Source: Allium sativum
Lineage: Eukaryota; Streptophyta; Magnoliopsida; Asparagales; Amaryllidaceae
Direction of reading: 5' to 3'
Assembly (NCBI GenBank): GCA_030737875.1
Contig: CM060923.1
Span: forward strand, 495,468,453-495,532,452
Length of the DNA stretch: 64,000 nt
Positions 10,730 to 21,361 of this stretch are shown piece after piece. The position numbers and the translations under genes were made by a program. The notes beneath the pieces were generated by a model. The model was not told the DNA's origin, did no database searches, and worked only from the letters and a program-made list of their open reading frames with translations. Numbering within the stretch: the stretch's first letter is position 1; each line of letters begins with the position of its first letter.

Positions 10730-10923
10730 GTAAGACTATGAGCCAGCGCAGATGGGGTGAATAACTCCATGGGACAAGTGGACATAGTAAGGATTGGTAA
10801 GACTATGAGCCAGCGCAGATGGGGTGAATAACTCCATGGGGCAAGTGGACATAGTAAGGATTGGTAAGGCTATGAGCCAGCGCAGATGGGGTGAATAACT
10901 CCATGGGGCAAGTGGACATAGCG
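10730..10923 (+). repeat. Three 67-bp tandem repeats in G 5' LTR
   Basis: Units begin GTAAGACTATGAGCCAGCGC at 10730, 10797 and 10864; the third is cut short before AGCGAAG. The 3' LTR has the matching set from 18156, so the array is older than the insertion. No function is known to me. Confidence 0.92.
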
Positions 10924-11380
10924 AAGTATTAGTGGCTACGTTATCAGTGCAGTGAAGCCATTTATGACTTCATGGGGCAAAGTGATCGTAGCAAGGGTGG
11001 GTGATCGAAGTGGTGAATATCGTCTGCTTTACGCACTGAGTGAGAGATGTGAGGATGGATGCTATGTTTGATTATTTGTCATCACTATGACATGCACACT
11101 TTCCCCCACCTCCGTATCTTTACACTGTTTGATATGGTACCTTAGAATGTTGTACAATATGTAGTGCTAACTCTTTGGTTGCAGGTCCAGGTTCAGGTAT
11201 GTTTTAGTCTACCTGTTATTGTTCACTTTAGATGCTTATCGCTCATACCAGGCTTTATGTCTGACCCAGAGTTTTATGTCACCTCTTATTACTCTGGGTG
11301 CTCACACGAGCAGACTAGAGACAGGTTAGCTGGTGATGCGCGAGTAGCTGATCCAGAGGCGGGCAGGAGGCTTCCACGTA

Positions 11381-11381
<1 letters not shown>

Positions 11382-11433
<52 letters not shown>
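11382..11433. repeat. (TA)n(CA)n microsatellite in G 5' LTR
   Basis: About 15 TA units are followed by about 10 CA units. The 3' LTR has only a short TATATATATACACA run at about 18807-18822, so the tract changed length after insertion. Confidence 0.95.
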
Positions 11434-11776
11434 TTCTCCCTGTGTCGTTGGTGGTCGCTACTTGGGCATTAGTAGTGTACCTCCTTTATCTTATTTTTGC
11501 TTTGAGACAGTTTGAAAGTTGTAATAAGCTGTATTTTGAATTTCCGCTGCCATGATGTTTAGTTTTGGTTTTCAGCTTATGCACTGTCTCTCCTGTTTTA
11601 TGTCAAGTATGTTATTATTATATTTTTTTCTATGCGCTGCGAGACATTCTACAGGTTCTTTGTATATTCATTTCCTTCTTCCCTTTCCTTCTGACGACCC
11701 GTTCCGTGCTAACTGGACATTTGTACAGGGCACCTTTGGAGTAAATGTCGGTTGGTGCGGGGCGGGCCGTCACACT

Positions 11777-11811
11777 TGGTATCAGAGCTCTAGGTTGCGT
11801 AGTTAACCTAG
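11777..11811 (+). promoter_or_regulatory. G primer-binding site plus adjacent hairpin
   Basis: TGGTATCAGAGC (11777-11788) fits the 3' end of plant initiator methionine tRNA, the usual primer for this group. Directly after it CTAGGTT (11790-11796) pairs with AACCTAG (11805-11811) around an 8-nt loop. A second hairpin, TATACTA/TAGTATA, lies near 11891-11908 in the leader. Confidence 0.9.
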
Positions 11812-11976
11812 GGAAAGACACCAGGGAGAGATAGTACGTATATGAGAGCGTGTATTTGTGATTACTTTGGTTTTCAAAAGTTATATATATATATACTATT
11901 AGTAGTATAAGAATGAAGTCACACTGCACTAGCACAACTATGGGGTCGTTAATCGTTTCCCTTTTTCAGATTGACG

Positions 11977-12204
11977 ATGAGCCGAGACACGAGGGGTGCT
12001 GGTAGACGGACCAACCATGGGAATGCCGCTGACAAGAGGGCGATGTTTACTAACCTCATGAGAGATATGCTTAGAGAAGTGCAAGGGGCAGTTCCCAATC
12101 CCGGAGTTGGTGTTGGCCCAGTAGTGCAGGCGCCTAGGGTCGATTTCGCCAAGTTGTGCAAAGATTACACTAATCTTGGTGGGAAGCCGTTCCACGGGAC
12201 GTAG
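11977..12204 (+). CDS. G Gag N-terminal fragment, 75 aa, ends at a premature TAG
   Basis: This is the first open piece of the polyprotein. It starts MSRDTRGAGRRTNHGN and ends at GKPFHGT before TAG. H2 Gag has FAKICKDFKAMGGRDFHGTES at the matching place, against FAKLCKDYTNLGGKPFHGT here, which fixes the frame and shows that the stop falls inside Gag. No complete domain is present. It lies 188 nt after the PBS and is in frame with the next segment. Confidence 0.85.
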   Translation: MSRDTRGAGRRTNHGNAADKRAMFTNLMRDMLREVQGAVPNPGVGVGPVVQAPRVDFAKLCKDYTNLGGKPFHGT

Positions 12205-12228
12205 TCGGCCATAGATGTTCAAAACTGG

Positions 12229-13659
12229 ATGGATTGGTGTGACCGTATCTTTGATGACTTGGGTCTTGAGGATGCGATGAAGAGAAGGCTAGCGTCTCGT
12301 CAGCTGCAAGGGCGAGCGATGAATTGGTGGAATGCCATTAGAACAGCTACTCCAGAGGATCAGGTTACTTGGGATCAGTTCAAGGCTCGCTTTAGCGAGA
12401 AGTTCATTCCAGCTGCCCAGAAGTCAGTGTTGTTCAAGAGGTTCTTGGAACTCAAGCAGAATGGAAGGGCAGTTTCTGATTATATTGCTGAGTTCAACAC
12501 TTTGTCGAAGTATGAACTGTCTCTCATTGATACTCCTGAGAAGAAGAATGAGAAGTTCATTACTGGTTTGGATGGATACTTGGGGGAAAGGCTTATCAAT
12601 CACATCGATGAGACTTTTGAATCGATTGTGGGGAAAGCTTTGAGATCAGAGAGTCTTTACCCTAAGTCAAAGACTGAGGCTGCATCTGCAGAAGGGCCAA
12701 AGCCGCAAGGAGGCGGTGGAGGCAAGAATAACTCTCAGAATAAGAGGAAGCAGGACCAATCAAAAGGTGGCCAGAAAAAGAGCAAGAAGGATGTTGAGTG
12801 CTTCAGCTGTGGAATGAAGGGCCATTATGCTAAAGATTGTCGGGCCAAGCCAGCTGATAAGAAGTGCTTCAACTGTGGTCAAGTGGGACATTTCAAGGAT
12901 AAGTGTCTGCAACCTCTTAAGGAGAAGCAAATTGTGAAAGCATATGCTATTGATGCTGTTCCTTCTTCGTCGAATGCCCCAACTGCGGCGGAGAAGGGAA
13001 AGAATGTTGTTATTCAAGGTATGCTTTCTATTTATGATGTACCAGTTCGAGTTTTGTTTGATACTGGGCCTTCCCGTTCCTTCATATCTAGTGACCTGGT
13101 AGATAGGTTGGGACTGGAACCCGAGATAGTCGATAGACCATTGGTTGTGACGAACCCGATTGGTGGTTCGACTAGCCTTAGTATGATTTGCAGGAATTTG
13201 GTCTTATCGAGTCATGGATGTATGTTTGTTTGTGATTGCTTTGTTTTGGGCTTTACTGGGTATGGCATTATATTGGGAGTCGATTGGCTCCAAAGATACG
13301 GGGTGGTGGTAGACTGTGAGGGCTTTTTGGTGACAGTGAGGGCGGATGATGGGCGGAGGATAGTGTTTGGTAGTCTACCTAGTGATGGGGTTATGGCTAG
13401 TTTTGTAAATTCCCTCGACATCCCGCAGGATGAGTTGTCAGATGTGCCCGTGGTTGGCCAGTATCCAGACGTCTTCGAGGAGGTGACCGGGCTTCCACCA
13501 CACCGAGAGATTGAGTTCCGTATTGATTTAGTGAAAGATGCCAGACCTATAGTGATGCCACTTCGTCGTATGGCACCAAGGGAGCAGCGAGAGCTCGGGG
13601 TGCAAGTCAGCAATCTTTTGAAGAAGGGACTTATTAGAAGGAGTGTCTCCGAGTGGTGA
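12229..13659 (+). CDS. G Gag core, zinc knuckles, protease and RT entry, 476-aa open segment
   Basis: In-frame continuation after the first stop; the initial methionine is internal. Residues 1-140 are the retrotransposon Gag core (MNWWNAIRTATPEDQVTWDQ). CFSCGMKGHYAKDC (191-204) and CFNCGQVGHFKDKC (213-226) are two CCHC zinc knuckles that bind RNA. LFDTGPSRSFIS (276-287) holds the aspartic protease DTG (nt 13060-13068), with a proline where relatives such as H2 have alanine. ILGVDWL (348-354) is the second protease landmark. Residues 410-476 lead into reverse transcriptase (RRMAPREQRELGVQ). The segment ends at TGA after SVSEW, where the family continues straight into APVVFATK. Confidence 0.93.
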   Translation: MDWCDRIFDDLGLEDAMKRRLASRQLQGRAMNWWNAIRTATPEDQVTWDQFKARFSEKFIPAAQKSVLFKRFLELKQNGRAVSDYIAEFNTLSKYELSLIDTPEKKNEKFITGLDGYLGERLINHIDETFESIVGKALRSESLYPKSKTEAASAEGPKPQGGGGGKNNSQNKRKQDQSKGGQKKSKKDVECFSCGMKGHYAKDCRAKPADKKCFNCGQVGHFKDKCLQPLKEKQIVKAYAIDAVPSSSNAPTAAEKGKNVVIQGMLSIYDVPVRVLFDTGPSRSFISSDLVDRLGLEPEIVDRPLVVTNPIGGSTSLSMICRNLVLSSHGCMFVCDCFVLGFTGYGIILGVDWLQRYGVVVDCEGFLVTVRADDGRRIVFGSLPSDGVMASFVNSLDIPQDELSDVPVVGQYPDVFEEVTGLPPHREIEFRIDLVKDARPIVMPLRRMAPREQRELGVQVSNLLKKGLIRRSVSEW

Positions 13660-13668
13660 GCACCAGTT

Positions 13669-14736
13669 GTGTTTGCCACTAAGGCAGATGGTTCCCTTCG
13701 TTTGTTTGTGGACTATCACGAGTTGAATAAGGTGACGAGGAAGAATAAGTATCCTCTACCACGGATAGATGACTTGTTTGATCAACTGGAAGGAGCAAGA
13801 GTGTTCTCCCAGTTGGACCTCGCGACAGGATTTCATCAGCTTCGAGTAGCAGATGAGAGTATTCCGAAAACGGCATTTAGGACGCCGTCTGGATTTTATG
13901 AGTGGTTGGTCATGCCATTTGGGTTGACCAGTGCACCAGCCTACTTTGTAGATCTTATGAATCGAGTATTCAGAGATCAGTTGAATAAGTTTGTTCTTGT
14001 GTTCGTGGATGATATCCTTGTTTACTCAAGGACAGAGGAGGAACACAAGAGGCACTTGAGGATAGTGATGGAGGTGTTGAGGAAACACCAATTGAAAGCG
14101 AAATTCTCTAAGTGTCATTTTTGGAGAAGGGAAGTGAGATTCTTGGGTCATGTTGTTTCCGAGAGTGATATTGCCGTGGACACTGCGAAGGTGGCTACGG
14201 TACAGGATTGGCCTAAGTCCAAGAATGCAACAGATGTGAGAAGTTTCTTGGGATTAGCTGGATATTATCGTAAGTTTATCCAGGACTTCTCCAAGATAGC
14301 AGCACCGTTGACTCAATTGACTAAGAAGAATCAGTCCTTCGTCTGGGACGGAGTGTGTGAGGATGCCTTCAAGAGTCTAAAAGAGAAGTTGACGCGTGCA
14401 CCATTGTTAGTCATTCCTAAAGGGAATGAAGAGATGACAGTATACACGGATGCTTGTGGTACCGGACTGGGTGCTGTATCGATGCAAGGAGGTAGGGTTG
14501 TAGCTTATGCTAGTCGACAGCTAAAGCCGCATGAGAAGAAGTATCCTACCCATGATTTGGAATTGGCAGCGATTGTATTTGCGCTGAAGATGTGGAGACA
14601 CTATCTCTTGGGTGAAAGATTTGAGTTGTTCACCGATCATAAATCGTTAAAGTGTCTCTTCTCTCAGAAAGATCTGAATCTCCGTCAGCAGAGATGGTTA
14701 GAGTTCTTGGCTTCGTATGATTTTGATATCGCATAA
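13669..14736 (+). CDS. G reverse transcriptase and RNase H, 355-aa open segment
   Basis: In-frame piece between TGA 13657 and TAA 14734; the first codon is GTG, so it is not a true start. Reverse transcriptase motifs are [13 protein letters not shown] (48-60), [15 protein letters not shown] (78-92) and the catalytic FVDD (112-115, nt 14002-14013), a common variant of [14 protein letters not shown] is the usual end of the domain. RNase H follows with [12 protein letters not shown] (D261), LELAAI (E298) and FTDHKSL (D323). All expected acidic residues are present. The enzyme turns element RNA into DNA in the particle and removes the RNA strand. Confidence 0.95.
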   Translation: MFATKADGSLRLFVDYHELNKVTRKNKYPLPRIDDLFDQLEGARVFSQLDLATGFHQLRVADESIPKTAFRTPSGFYEWLVMPFGLTSAPAYFVDLMNRVFRDQLNKFVLVFVDDILVYSRTEEEHKRHLRIVMEVLRKHQLKAKFSKCHFWRREVRFLGHVVSESDIAVDTAKVATVQDWPKSKNATDVRSFLGLAGYYRKFIQDFSKIAAPLTQLTKKNQSFVWDGVCEDAFKSLKEKLTRAPLLVIPKGNEEMTVYTDACGTGLGAVSMQGGRVVAYASRQLKPHEKKYPTHDLELAAIVFALKMWRHYLLGERFELFTDHKSLKCLFSQKDLNLRQQRWLEFLASYDFDIA

Positions 14737-14769
14737 ACACCTGGGAAAGGTAATGCGGTAGCCGATGCC

Positions 14770-15018
14770 TTGAGTAGGAGACATGCCAGTTTAGGGGCAA
14801 TGTTTCTTGAGTGGAAGCAACTGGAGTACATCGCGGGGTTTGATTTCAGACCAAGGTGCGAATTGGATCCAGTCATGCTAGCTAGTTTGGCGATCAGACC
14901 CACTTTGATCGAGCGGATTGGTTCCAGCCAGAGGGACGATCCTAATCTATTGGAAATCATCTCCAAGTTAGAGATGAACATCGACGGTGAGGAGATGAAT
15001 GTATATGGGCTTGATTGA
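14770..15018 (+). CDS. G RNase H-integrase linker, 82-aa open segment
   Basis: In-frame piece after TAA 14734. The codons just before it read TPGKGNAVADALSRR, the conserved end of gypsy RNase H, so the frame is sure even though the listed start is a TTG. The rest is the poorly conserved spacer before the integrase zinc finger, with no catalytic residue. It ends at TGA 15016-15018; the frame goes on as DGWLRKNGRLVVPN. Confidence 0.8.
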   Translation: MSRRHASLGAMFLEWKQLEYIAGFDFRPRCELDPVMLASLAIRPTLIERIGSSQRDDPNLLEIISKLEMNIDGEEMNVYGLD

Positions 15019-15051
15019 GATGGATGGCTTCGGAAGAATGGAAGACTAGTT

Positions 15052-16353
15052 GTGCCCAACGTGAATGATTTGAGAGATGAAGTGCTTAGAGAATGTCATC
15101 ACTCAAAACTGACTATACATCCCGGTGGTAATAAAATGTATCGAGACATGAAGCAAACCTACTACTGGGAAGGGATGAAAAGAGACGTTGGGAAGTTTAT
15201 ATCCAAATGCATGAATTGCCAGCTAGTTAAAGCCGAGCAAAAGAAGCCTAGTGGGTTGTTGCAACCATTAGAGATTCCCGAATGGAAATGGGAACAAGTC
15301 TCGATGGATTTCATCGATGGTTTACCAAGGACTAGATCGGGATATGATAGCATTTGGGTAATTGTGGATCGATTGACTAAAAGTGCAAGATTTATACTAG
15401 TCAAATCGACCAGAACGGCAGCCAAGTTGGCAGAACTGTATATGAAGTGGGTAGTGAGATTTCACAGAGTACCTAAAAGCATTGTGAGTGACCGAGACCC
15501 GTTGTTCACTAGTGGGTTTTGGAAAAGCTTACAAGAGGCTCTAGGGTCAGGATTACATCTCAGTACCGCGTATCATCCTCGGACCGACGGTCAAACGGAG
15601 AGGGTGAATCGTATATTGGAAGATCTCTTGAGAGCTTGTATATTGGATTTTAGTGGATCGTGGGATGACCATTTGCATCTAATAGAGTTTGCATACAATA
15701 ATAGCTACAAATCCAGTATCGGTATGGCTCCATATGAAGCTTTGTACGGAAGACCGTGTAACTCACCATCATGTTGGATAGAGACTGGCGAGAAGTTTGT
15801 GCTTGGACCAGAGGTGGTGAGGGAAACTTCCGATAAGATTAAGATCATTCAACAACGAATGAAACCTGCCCAAGATAGGCAGAAGAGTTATGCTGATAAG
15901 AGGAGAAGAGACTTGAAATTCTCCGTTGGTGACTTGGTGTTTGTCAAGATCTCTCCGTTGAAGAGCGTGATACGATTTGGCAGGAGAGGCAAGTTGGCAC
16001 CAAGATTTGTTGGCCCATTCCCTGTTCTTGAACTAGTCGGGAATTTGGCATATAGAGTTGGCTTACCAGAGAAAATGGCGGGAGTTCACAATGTATTTCA
16101 TGTTTCCCAGCTAAGGAAGTTCGTTCACGACCCAGATATGACTATTTTACCTGATCAGTTAGAGGACTTCGAAGTAGAACCCGAGGCGGTTGGGAACCGC
16201 AAGCCGATTCGTATTGTGGGGCACGATACGAAGCAATTTCGAAGGAAGGCGGTGAAGCTAGTCAAAGTTCAGTGGGGCGAGGACGAGAGTGATTGTACTT
16301 GGGAGACAGAGGAGAGCATTAGGAAGGCATATCCAGAACTCTTTGCCTGGTAA
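15052..16353 (+). CDS. G integrase with chromodomain, 433-aa open segment
   Basis: This piece, beginning at a GTG, ends at the true polyprotein stop. The HHCC zinc finger is H16/H17, H23, C53, C56. The catalytic triad is D86 (MDFIDGLP), D147 (VSDRDP) and E183 (TDGQTERVN); D147 and E183 are separated by 35 residues, as in a D,D(35)E integrase. KLAPRFVGPFPVLELVG is the GPF/Y module. The tail, AVKLVKVQWGEDESDCTWET then RKAYPELF, is a chromovirus chromodomain. Every key residue is present, so this part would look functional if the upstream stops were absent. Confidence 0.95.
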   Translation: MPNVNDLRDEVLRECHHSKLTIHPGGNKMYRDMKQTYYWEGMKRDVGKFISKCMNCQLVKAEQKKPSGLLQPLEIPEWKWEQVSMDFIDGLPRTRSGYDSIWVIVDRLTKSARFILVKSTRTAAKLAELYMKWVVRFHRVPKSIVSDRDPLFTSGFWKSLQEALGSGLHLSTAYHPRTDGQTERVNRILEDLLRACILDFSGSWDDHLHLIEFAYNNSYKSSIGMAPYEALYGRPCNSPSCWIETGEKFVLGPEVVRETSDKIKIIQQRMKPAQDRQKSYADKRRRDLKFSVGDLVFVKISPLKSVIRFGRRGKLAPRFVGPFPVLELVGNLAYRVGLPEKMAGVHNVFHVSQLRKFVHDPDMTILPDQLEDFEVEPEAVGNRKPIRIVGHDTKQFRRKAVKLVKVQWGEDESDCTWETEESIRKAYPELFAW

Positions 16354-16498
16354 GATTTACTTTGCGATTTAGTTATTCCGCATGCTAGGATAGACTTATT
16401 TTACTTGTTTTGCATGTTTGATGGTTGTTTTATGGTTGATAGGCATGTGGGAGCCTTTGTGTGTGTTTTGATTAGGGAATTTCGGGGGCGAAATTTCT
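16354..16498 (+). other. G 3' untranslated region
   Basis: About 145 bp between the polyprotein stop and the polypurine tract. It is T-rich and holds TTTCGGGGGCGAAATTTC at about 16478-16495, the G version of the GGGGACGAAA word seen before H and L polypurine tracts. No gene is present. Confidence 0.8.
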
Positions 16499-16511
16499 TA
16501 AGGGGGGAGAG
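16499..16511 (+). promoter_or_regulatory. G polypurine tract
   Basis: TTAAGGGGGGAGAG lies directly before the LTR start TGTAACGGCCC, where plus-strand DNA synthesis is primed. Confidence 0.9.
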
Positions 16512-19164
16512 TGTAACGGCCCATATTCATCCATTATGAAGTCGTATGGTCATGTAACTTTGGGAAACATCCATTAGAGCCATTTCCGATGTTCGTGATT
16601 TTTGTCGATTTTTAAATGACCATTTCTCCCCTAGTTGGTACTGTTTTGGCCATAACTTTTGATTGGAAAGGAATTTTGACCTGAAACCACTTCCATTGGA
16701 TTCGTTTGATGATTTACCTTTCCGTAGAGTGGTCATAATAGCCAAACGGACTTACCGTTTGGGAGATATGGCTGAAATAAGGTTTGGAGGGTGAAAAACT
16801 GCTTAATCGGGCCAAATCGGGTGATTAGTGAATAGGCCCATAACCCATTACGGGATTGGGGTTATGGGAAGGCTGAAATGAGATGGAGAATCACTCCATT
16901 TCAGTTTTCTAGCCTCCACTTATCACCAAGAAACCCTAAAAATGGCCTCCAACCTCTAAATCACCTCGAAATCATCTTTTGGTCAAGGATTAAGCTTAGC
17001 AACATCTAATCAAGGGAGATCTACACCAAATCAACATTGGAGCTGCTGTTTAGCATTGGAATTCACATCAAATCAGATATTTATTTCAGATCTTAGTTTA
17101 TTTGTGGCTAAGGTGAGTGATTTGCATAGTTTTACACTAATTAAGGGTAATTAGTGTTAATTAGCGAATTTAAGCATGATTAAATTCTGGAAAAATGTTC
17201 ATAAATTCCTAAATGATGTTTTAGACCTCTGATATGAATTTGGTTTAATTTGGTTAAGTTTTGCTAATCCTATCATTAGTTTCACCTAAACATGCTTAAG
17301 GGGAAAATATGGGGTTTTGGGTATGTTTGATCCATTTTAACCTAACATATTGATGTTTTGATGTTTGTGGTTGATTATGCATGTTGCTATGACTGTATGA
17401 TATGCTTTGTGATTGATTTCAATAGTTAGAATGGTCGAAAACGTCGTCGAATGGCGTAAACACTTGCTGGAACAGTTTCAAAAAACAGTGCAGGGTTCGG
17501 ATCGGATCGGATATGGGGCTCGGATCGAATATGTTGAACTGGGCAAGGGATTCGATCGGATCGGAGCCTGACACTTGAGAAAATTGGCAAAAAGGAAGGC
17601 CACGCTAACTGAACTGGGATCGGATCGGATTAAGGAAGAGGAATCGGAGCGGATAGAGGAGGATGGATCGGATCGGAGCACGTGAAGGATGAGGAGGCGG
17701 ATCGGAGCGGAAGCACGAACTGGAGGGGAGATAGCACCCGACCCGACCCGAAGTGAAGCACCCGACCCGACCCGAGGAGAAACACCCGACCCGTACCAAA
17801 AGAAGACCCGACCCGAACTGATGGAGGAAACCCGACCCGAACCGACGGCTTGAAAGGAACCCGACCCGACCCAGTATTGACCAATAACCCGAGATGCAAA
17901 GGTAGTCCAATATGGGAAGTTAGAGCTCAAGATCCAGTTGGGAACCAGTGAGTTCACTTCATGGTTGGGCTTCGCTGCGGGATGTGTGCTAAGGAGTTGT
18001 CGACGTTCATAACTTCGATCCACCACTAAAAATGAATGATGGGCTACTTATCAGTGCAGTAGAGTCATTTTGACTTGAGGGGCAAGCTGATGGTAGCAAG
18101 ACTACGTTATCAGTACAGTAGAGTCATTACGACTCGAGGGGCAAGGTGATGCATAGTAAGACTATGAGCCAGCGCAGATGGGGTGAATAACTCCATGGGC
18201 CAAGTGGACATAGTAAGGATTGGTAAGACTATGAGCCAGCGCAGATGGGGTGAATAACTCCTTGGAGCAAGTGGACATAGTAAGGATTGGTAAGGCTATG
18301 AGCCGGCGCAGATGGGGTGAATAACTCCATGGGGCAAGTGGACATAGCGAAGTATTAGTGGCTACGTTATCAGTGCATTGAAGTCATTTATGACTTCATG
18401 GGGCAAAGTGATCGTAGCAAGGGTGGGTGATCGAAGTGGTGAATATCGTATGCTTTACGCACTGAGTGAGAGATGTGAGGATGGATGTTATGTTTGATTA
18501 TTTGTCATCACTATGACATGCACACTTTCCCCCACCTCCGTATCTTTACATCGTTTTATATAGTACCTTAGAGTGTTGTACAGTATGTAGTGCTAACTCT
18601 TTGGTTGCATGTCCAGGTTCAGGTATGTTTTAGTCTACCTGTTATTGTTCACTTTAGATGCTTATCGCTCATACCATGATTTATGTCTGACCCAGAGTTT
18701 TATGTCTCCTCTTATTACTCTGGGTGCTCACACGAGCAGACTAGAGACAGGTTAGCTGGTGATGCGCGAGTAGCTGATCCGGAGGCGGGCAGGAGGCTTG
18801 CACGTATGATATATATATACACATTCTCCCTGTGTCATTGGTGGTTGCTACTTGGGCATTAGTTGTGTACCTCCTTTATCTTATTTTTTCTTTGAGACAG
18901 TTTGAAAGTTGTAATAAGCTGTATTTTGAATTTCCGCTGCCATGATGTTTAGTTTTGGTTTTCAGCTTATGCACTATCTCTCCTGTTTTATGTCAAGTAT
19001 GTTATTATTATATTTTATTCTATGAGTTGTGAGACATTTTATAGGTTCTTTGTATATTCATTTCCTTCTTCCCTTTCCTTCTAACGACCAGTTTCGTGCT
19101 AACTGGACATGTGTACAGCGCACCTTTGGAGTAAATGTCGGTATGTGCGGGGCGGGCCGTCACA
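16512..19164 (+). repeat. G 3' LTR (2653 bp)
   Basis: It starts TGTAACGGCCC and ends GGGCCGTCACA, then CCCGT. It aligns throughout with 9005-11774 apart from substitutions, the missing start block, a shorter CCCGA tract and a short microsatellite. The three 67-bp repeats recur at 18156-18350. Minus-strand open frames at 17478-18026 are repeat artefacts. Confidence 0.95.
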
Positions 19165-19169
19165 CCCGT
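19165..19169. repeat. Right target-site duplication of G (CCCGT)
   Basis: A perfect match to 9000-9004. Confidence 0.95.
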
Positions 19170-19499
19170 ACAGTCGATTTCCGTCAACGGCCATGGAACT
19201 GCACTTATAGCGACCTTTTCCAAATTTGATTTGGACATAATTACAAATCCAACCGTTAGATTTCAAATTTCTAATATTCGTTAGAAAGCTCTTTTCGATA
19301 CGAACCCAACGGTTCCGGTTTTAGGAGAATCCGACTGTTGGATCTCCCGTAATATCCGTTCGAAGTCAATGGTCGAAATTCGCGAACTGCCGCGGCGTGG
19401 CGCGTTCTATTCAGGCCAATATATTATATATATTATATATAATATATACTTCGTCGATTTCCTTTTAAAACGTATTATATAAATCGTTTTAAATTCGTT

Positions 19500-20130
19500 T
19501 TCAAAACGTTTTCAACTTCATTTTCAAATTCAAATCAAAACTGAATTTTCCCTTTCAAATTCGGTTTAAATTCATTTCAAATCGATTTTTAATTCAATTT
19601 CGATTCGTTTTCAATTCAATTTCGATTAGTATTCAATTCTGTTAAATTTCAATTCGAATTCATTTCTATTCAGATTCATTTCTATTCGAATTTCAAATCA
19701 TTTCAGTGTATTTCGAATTTCAAATCAATTCAGTTTAATTCGAATTTCAATTCACTTTAAATATAATTCGAATTTCAATTCATTTCAATATTGTTCGAAT
19801 TTCAATTCATTTCAATATAGTTCGAATTTCAAATCTATTTAATATAGTTCGAATTTCAAATCTATTCAATATAGTTCGAATTTCAAATCTATTCAATATT
19901 CATTGAAGAATGAATAAAATCGATATAAATATCGTTCACGTCAAAGTGGCGTCAATCTAACCAACACGGCTTCATATGTTTCTATTTTCAAATATTCTAT
20001 TTCAAATATTTCTATTTCAAATATTTCTATTTCAAATATTTCTATTCAAATATTTTTATTTCAAATATTTCTTTTTCAAATGTTTCTATTCAAATATTTT
20101 TATTTCAAATATTTTTATTTCAAATATGGA
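19500..20130. repeat. GAATTTCAAAT-type AT repeats in Lm LTR
   Basis: Units such as AATATAGTTCGAATTTCAAA recur about every 27 bp at 19790-19900, and TATTTCTATTTCAAA recurs at 19980-20130. Plus-strand L LTRs have the reverse-complement version (GAAATTCGAATTAAATT at about 50080-50370 and 57965-58265). Confidence 0.85.
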
Positions 20131-20699
20131 ATGAGGCCCAATCAATTACCATATAATGTTAATTATATGGATTTTCTACAACACATGTATATATCAACAA
20201 CGATGAATAATCAACCATCATCCAAAGTGCATTCTACACTGTATTAGCATCAAATATAAATATTCAACGCTTATAACAGTCTGTCAATCAATCGATCGAC
20301 ATACAACTAAAAAATCGGGATTAGTGTACGTCAAATATCATCCCAATACCCGTGTGGGGTTTCAAACAATCAAACAAAGATTTTATTTGTGCAGTTGGGC
20401 GATGTGTAAAATTTATCGTCCCAATCAATATCAGTCAAATGTGTGTATATAAACAAATCGTCTGATCTGTTTATTTTTATTTTACATACACGTTAAAAAT
20501 TCTATTTTTAACTATAAAATATTTTCAACTATATAAATATTTTATTTCATTTCATATCACATCACCCAATCAACTACACATCAAAATCAAACAAACAAGC
20601 ATACAAGCCGTCAATGGTCTGTGGACGACGGGTGTCGGGTGCTACTAAACACCATCTACATCTTAGTATATATTTATAACTAGAAAAATTAAATTGAAA

Positions 20700-20716
20700 G
20701 GTGAGAAGTTCTCACC
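20700..20716. other. GGTGAGAA/TTCTCACC palindrome in Lm LTR
   Basis: GGTGAGAA, one central base, then TTCTCACC. Every L LTR has a version at the same place (22710-22724, 29983-29997, 49312-49326, 57185-57199), some with changes in both arms. Confidence 0.85.
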
Positions 20717-20804
20717 GATAGCTATCCGATCCCACGACTCTTCTTATGTAGGAATCTTCGCCGTTTCTTCTTTCGTCACTTTCTCCATCCGTATTTACTA
20801 CATA

Positions 20805-21065
20805 TATAAAAATCGAATTTTTACTTCGTTATTCAACATATAAAAATCGAATTTTTACTTTGCTATTCAATATATAAAAATCGAATTTTTACTTTGCTAG
20901 TCAATATATAAAAATCGAATTTTTACTATGTTATTCAATATATAAAAATCGAATTTTTACTTCGCTATTCAATATATAAAAATCGAATTTTTACTTCGCT
21001 ATTCAATATATAAAAATCGAATTTTTACTTCGCTATTCAAAATATAAAAATCGAATTTTTACTTA
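20805..21065. repeat. 34-bp AT-rich tandem array in Lm LTR
   Basis: About eight units of TATAAAAATCGAATTTTTAC plus a CTTCGCTATTCAA-like spacer, period 34 bp. AAAAATCGAATTTTT is near-palindromic. Looser units of AAAATC-type repeats go on to about 21310. Confidence 0.9.
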
Positions 21066-21361
21066 ATAAAAGATTATATTTTTATACTTCTACAATATAA
21101 AAGATTATATTTTTAACCTTTTCTTCATACAAAAAAATTATATTTCTATATTCCACATATGATAAAAATCATATTTTTATTTTCGCTATAATATAAAAAT
21201 CAGATTTTTTTTATCTTTTCAAAAATCCGATCTTTCACCTTATAAAAATTCAATCTTCGTTTATATAAAAATCAAATCTTTGTTCTTATTAAAAACTGAT
21301 TTTTATCCATATATAAAACTAATTACATTGAACAAATGAATATAAATATAAATAAATGAAC

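Larger units (their letters stand above)
9005..11774 (+). repeat. G 5' LTR (2770 bp)
   Basis: It starts TGTAATGACCCG and ends GGGCCGTCACA, next to the PBS. It contains CCCGA-rich DNA (10260-10450), three 67-bp repeats (10730-10923) and a TA/CA microsatellite. Its start has about 30 bp (around CATCGGAGGATCGTAG) absent from the 3' LTR. Several overlapping minus-strand open frames at 10050-10600 arise from the CCCGAC repeats and are not genes. Confidence 0.95.
11977..16353 (+). pseudogene. G gag-pol polyprotein gene, one frame with four in-frame stops
   Basis: A single reading frame of 1459 codons runs from ATG 11977 to the stop at 16351-16353 with no frameshift. It is broken by TAG 12202-12204, TGA 13657-13659, TAA 14734-14736 and TGA 15016-15018. 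An ATG at 11977 is preferred over the TTG at 11971 because plant Gag needs ATG. Family role: Gag forms the particle; protease, reverse transcriptase, RNase H and integrase copy and insert the element; the chromodomain guides insertion. Catalytic residues are all kept, so the loss is recent relative to the domains. Some stops could be C-to-T changes at methylated CG (TGA from CGA), but the original codons are unknown. The open segments are listed separately. Confidence 0.95.
9005..19164 (+). mobile_element. Element G: structurally complete Ty3/gypsy chromovirus
   Basis: It has a 5' LTR (9005-11774), PBS (11777-11788), leader, one gag-pol frame (11977-16353), PPT (16499-16511) and 3' LTR (16512-19164), flanked by CCCGT on both sides. 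Domain order is Gag, two zinc knuckles, protease, reverse transcriptase, RNase H, integrase and chromodomain, the order of Ty3/gypsy chromoviruses. The long LTRs and PBS suggest the Tekay/Del clade, but that is inference. The two LTRs differ by substitutions, small tandem-unit changes and a microsatellite, so the insertion is not recent. Four stop codons make it non-autonomous now. Confidence 0.97.
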
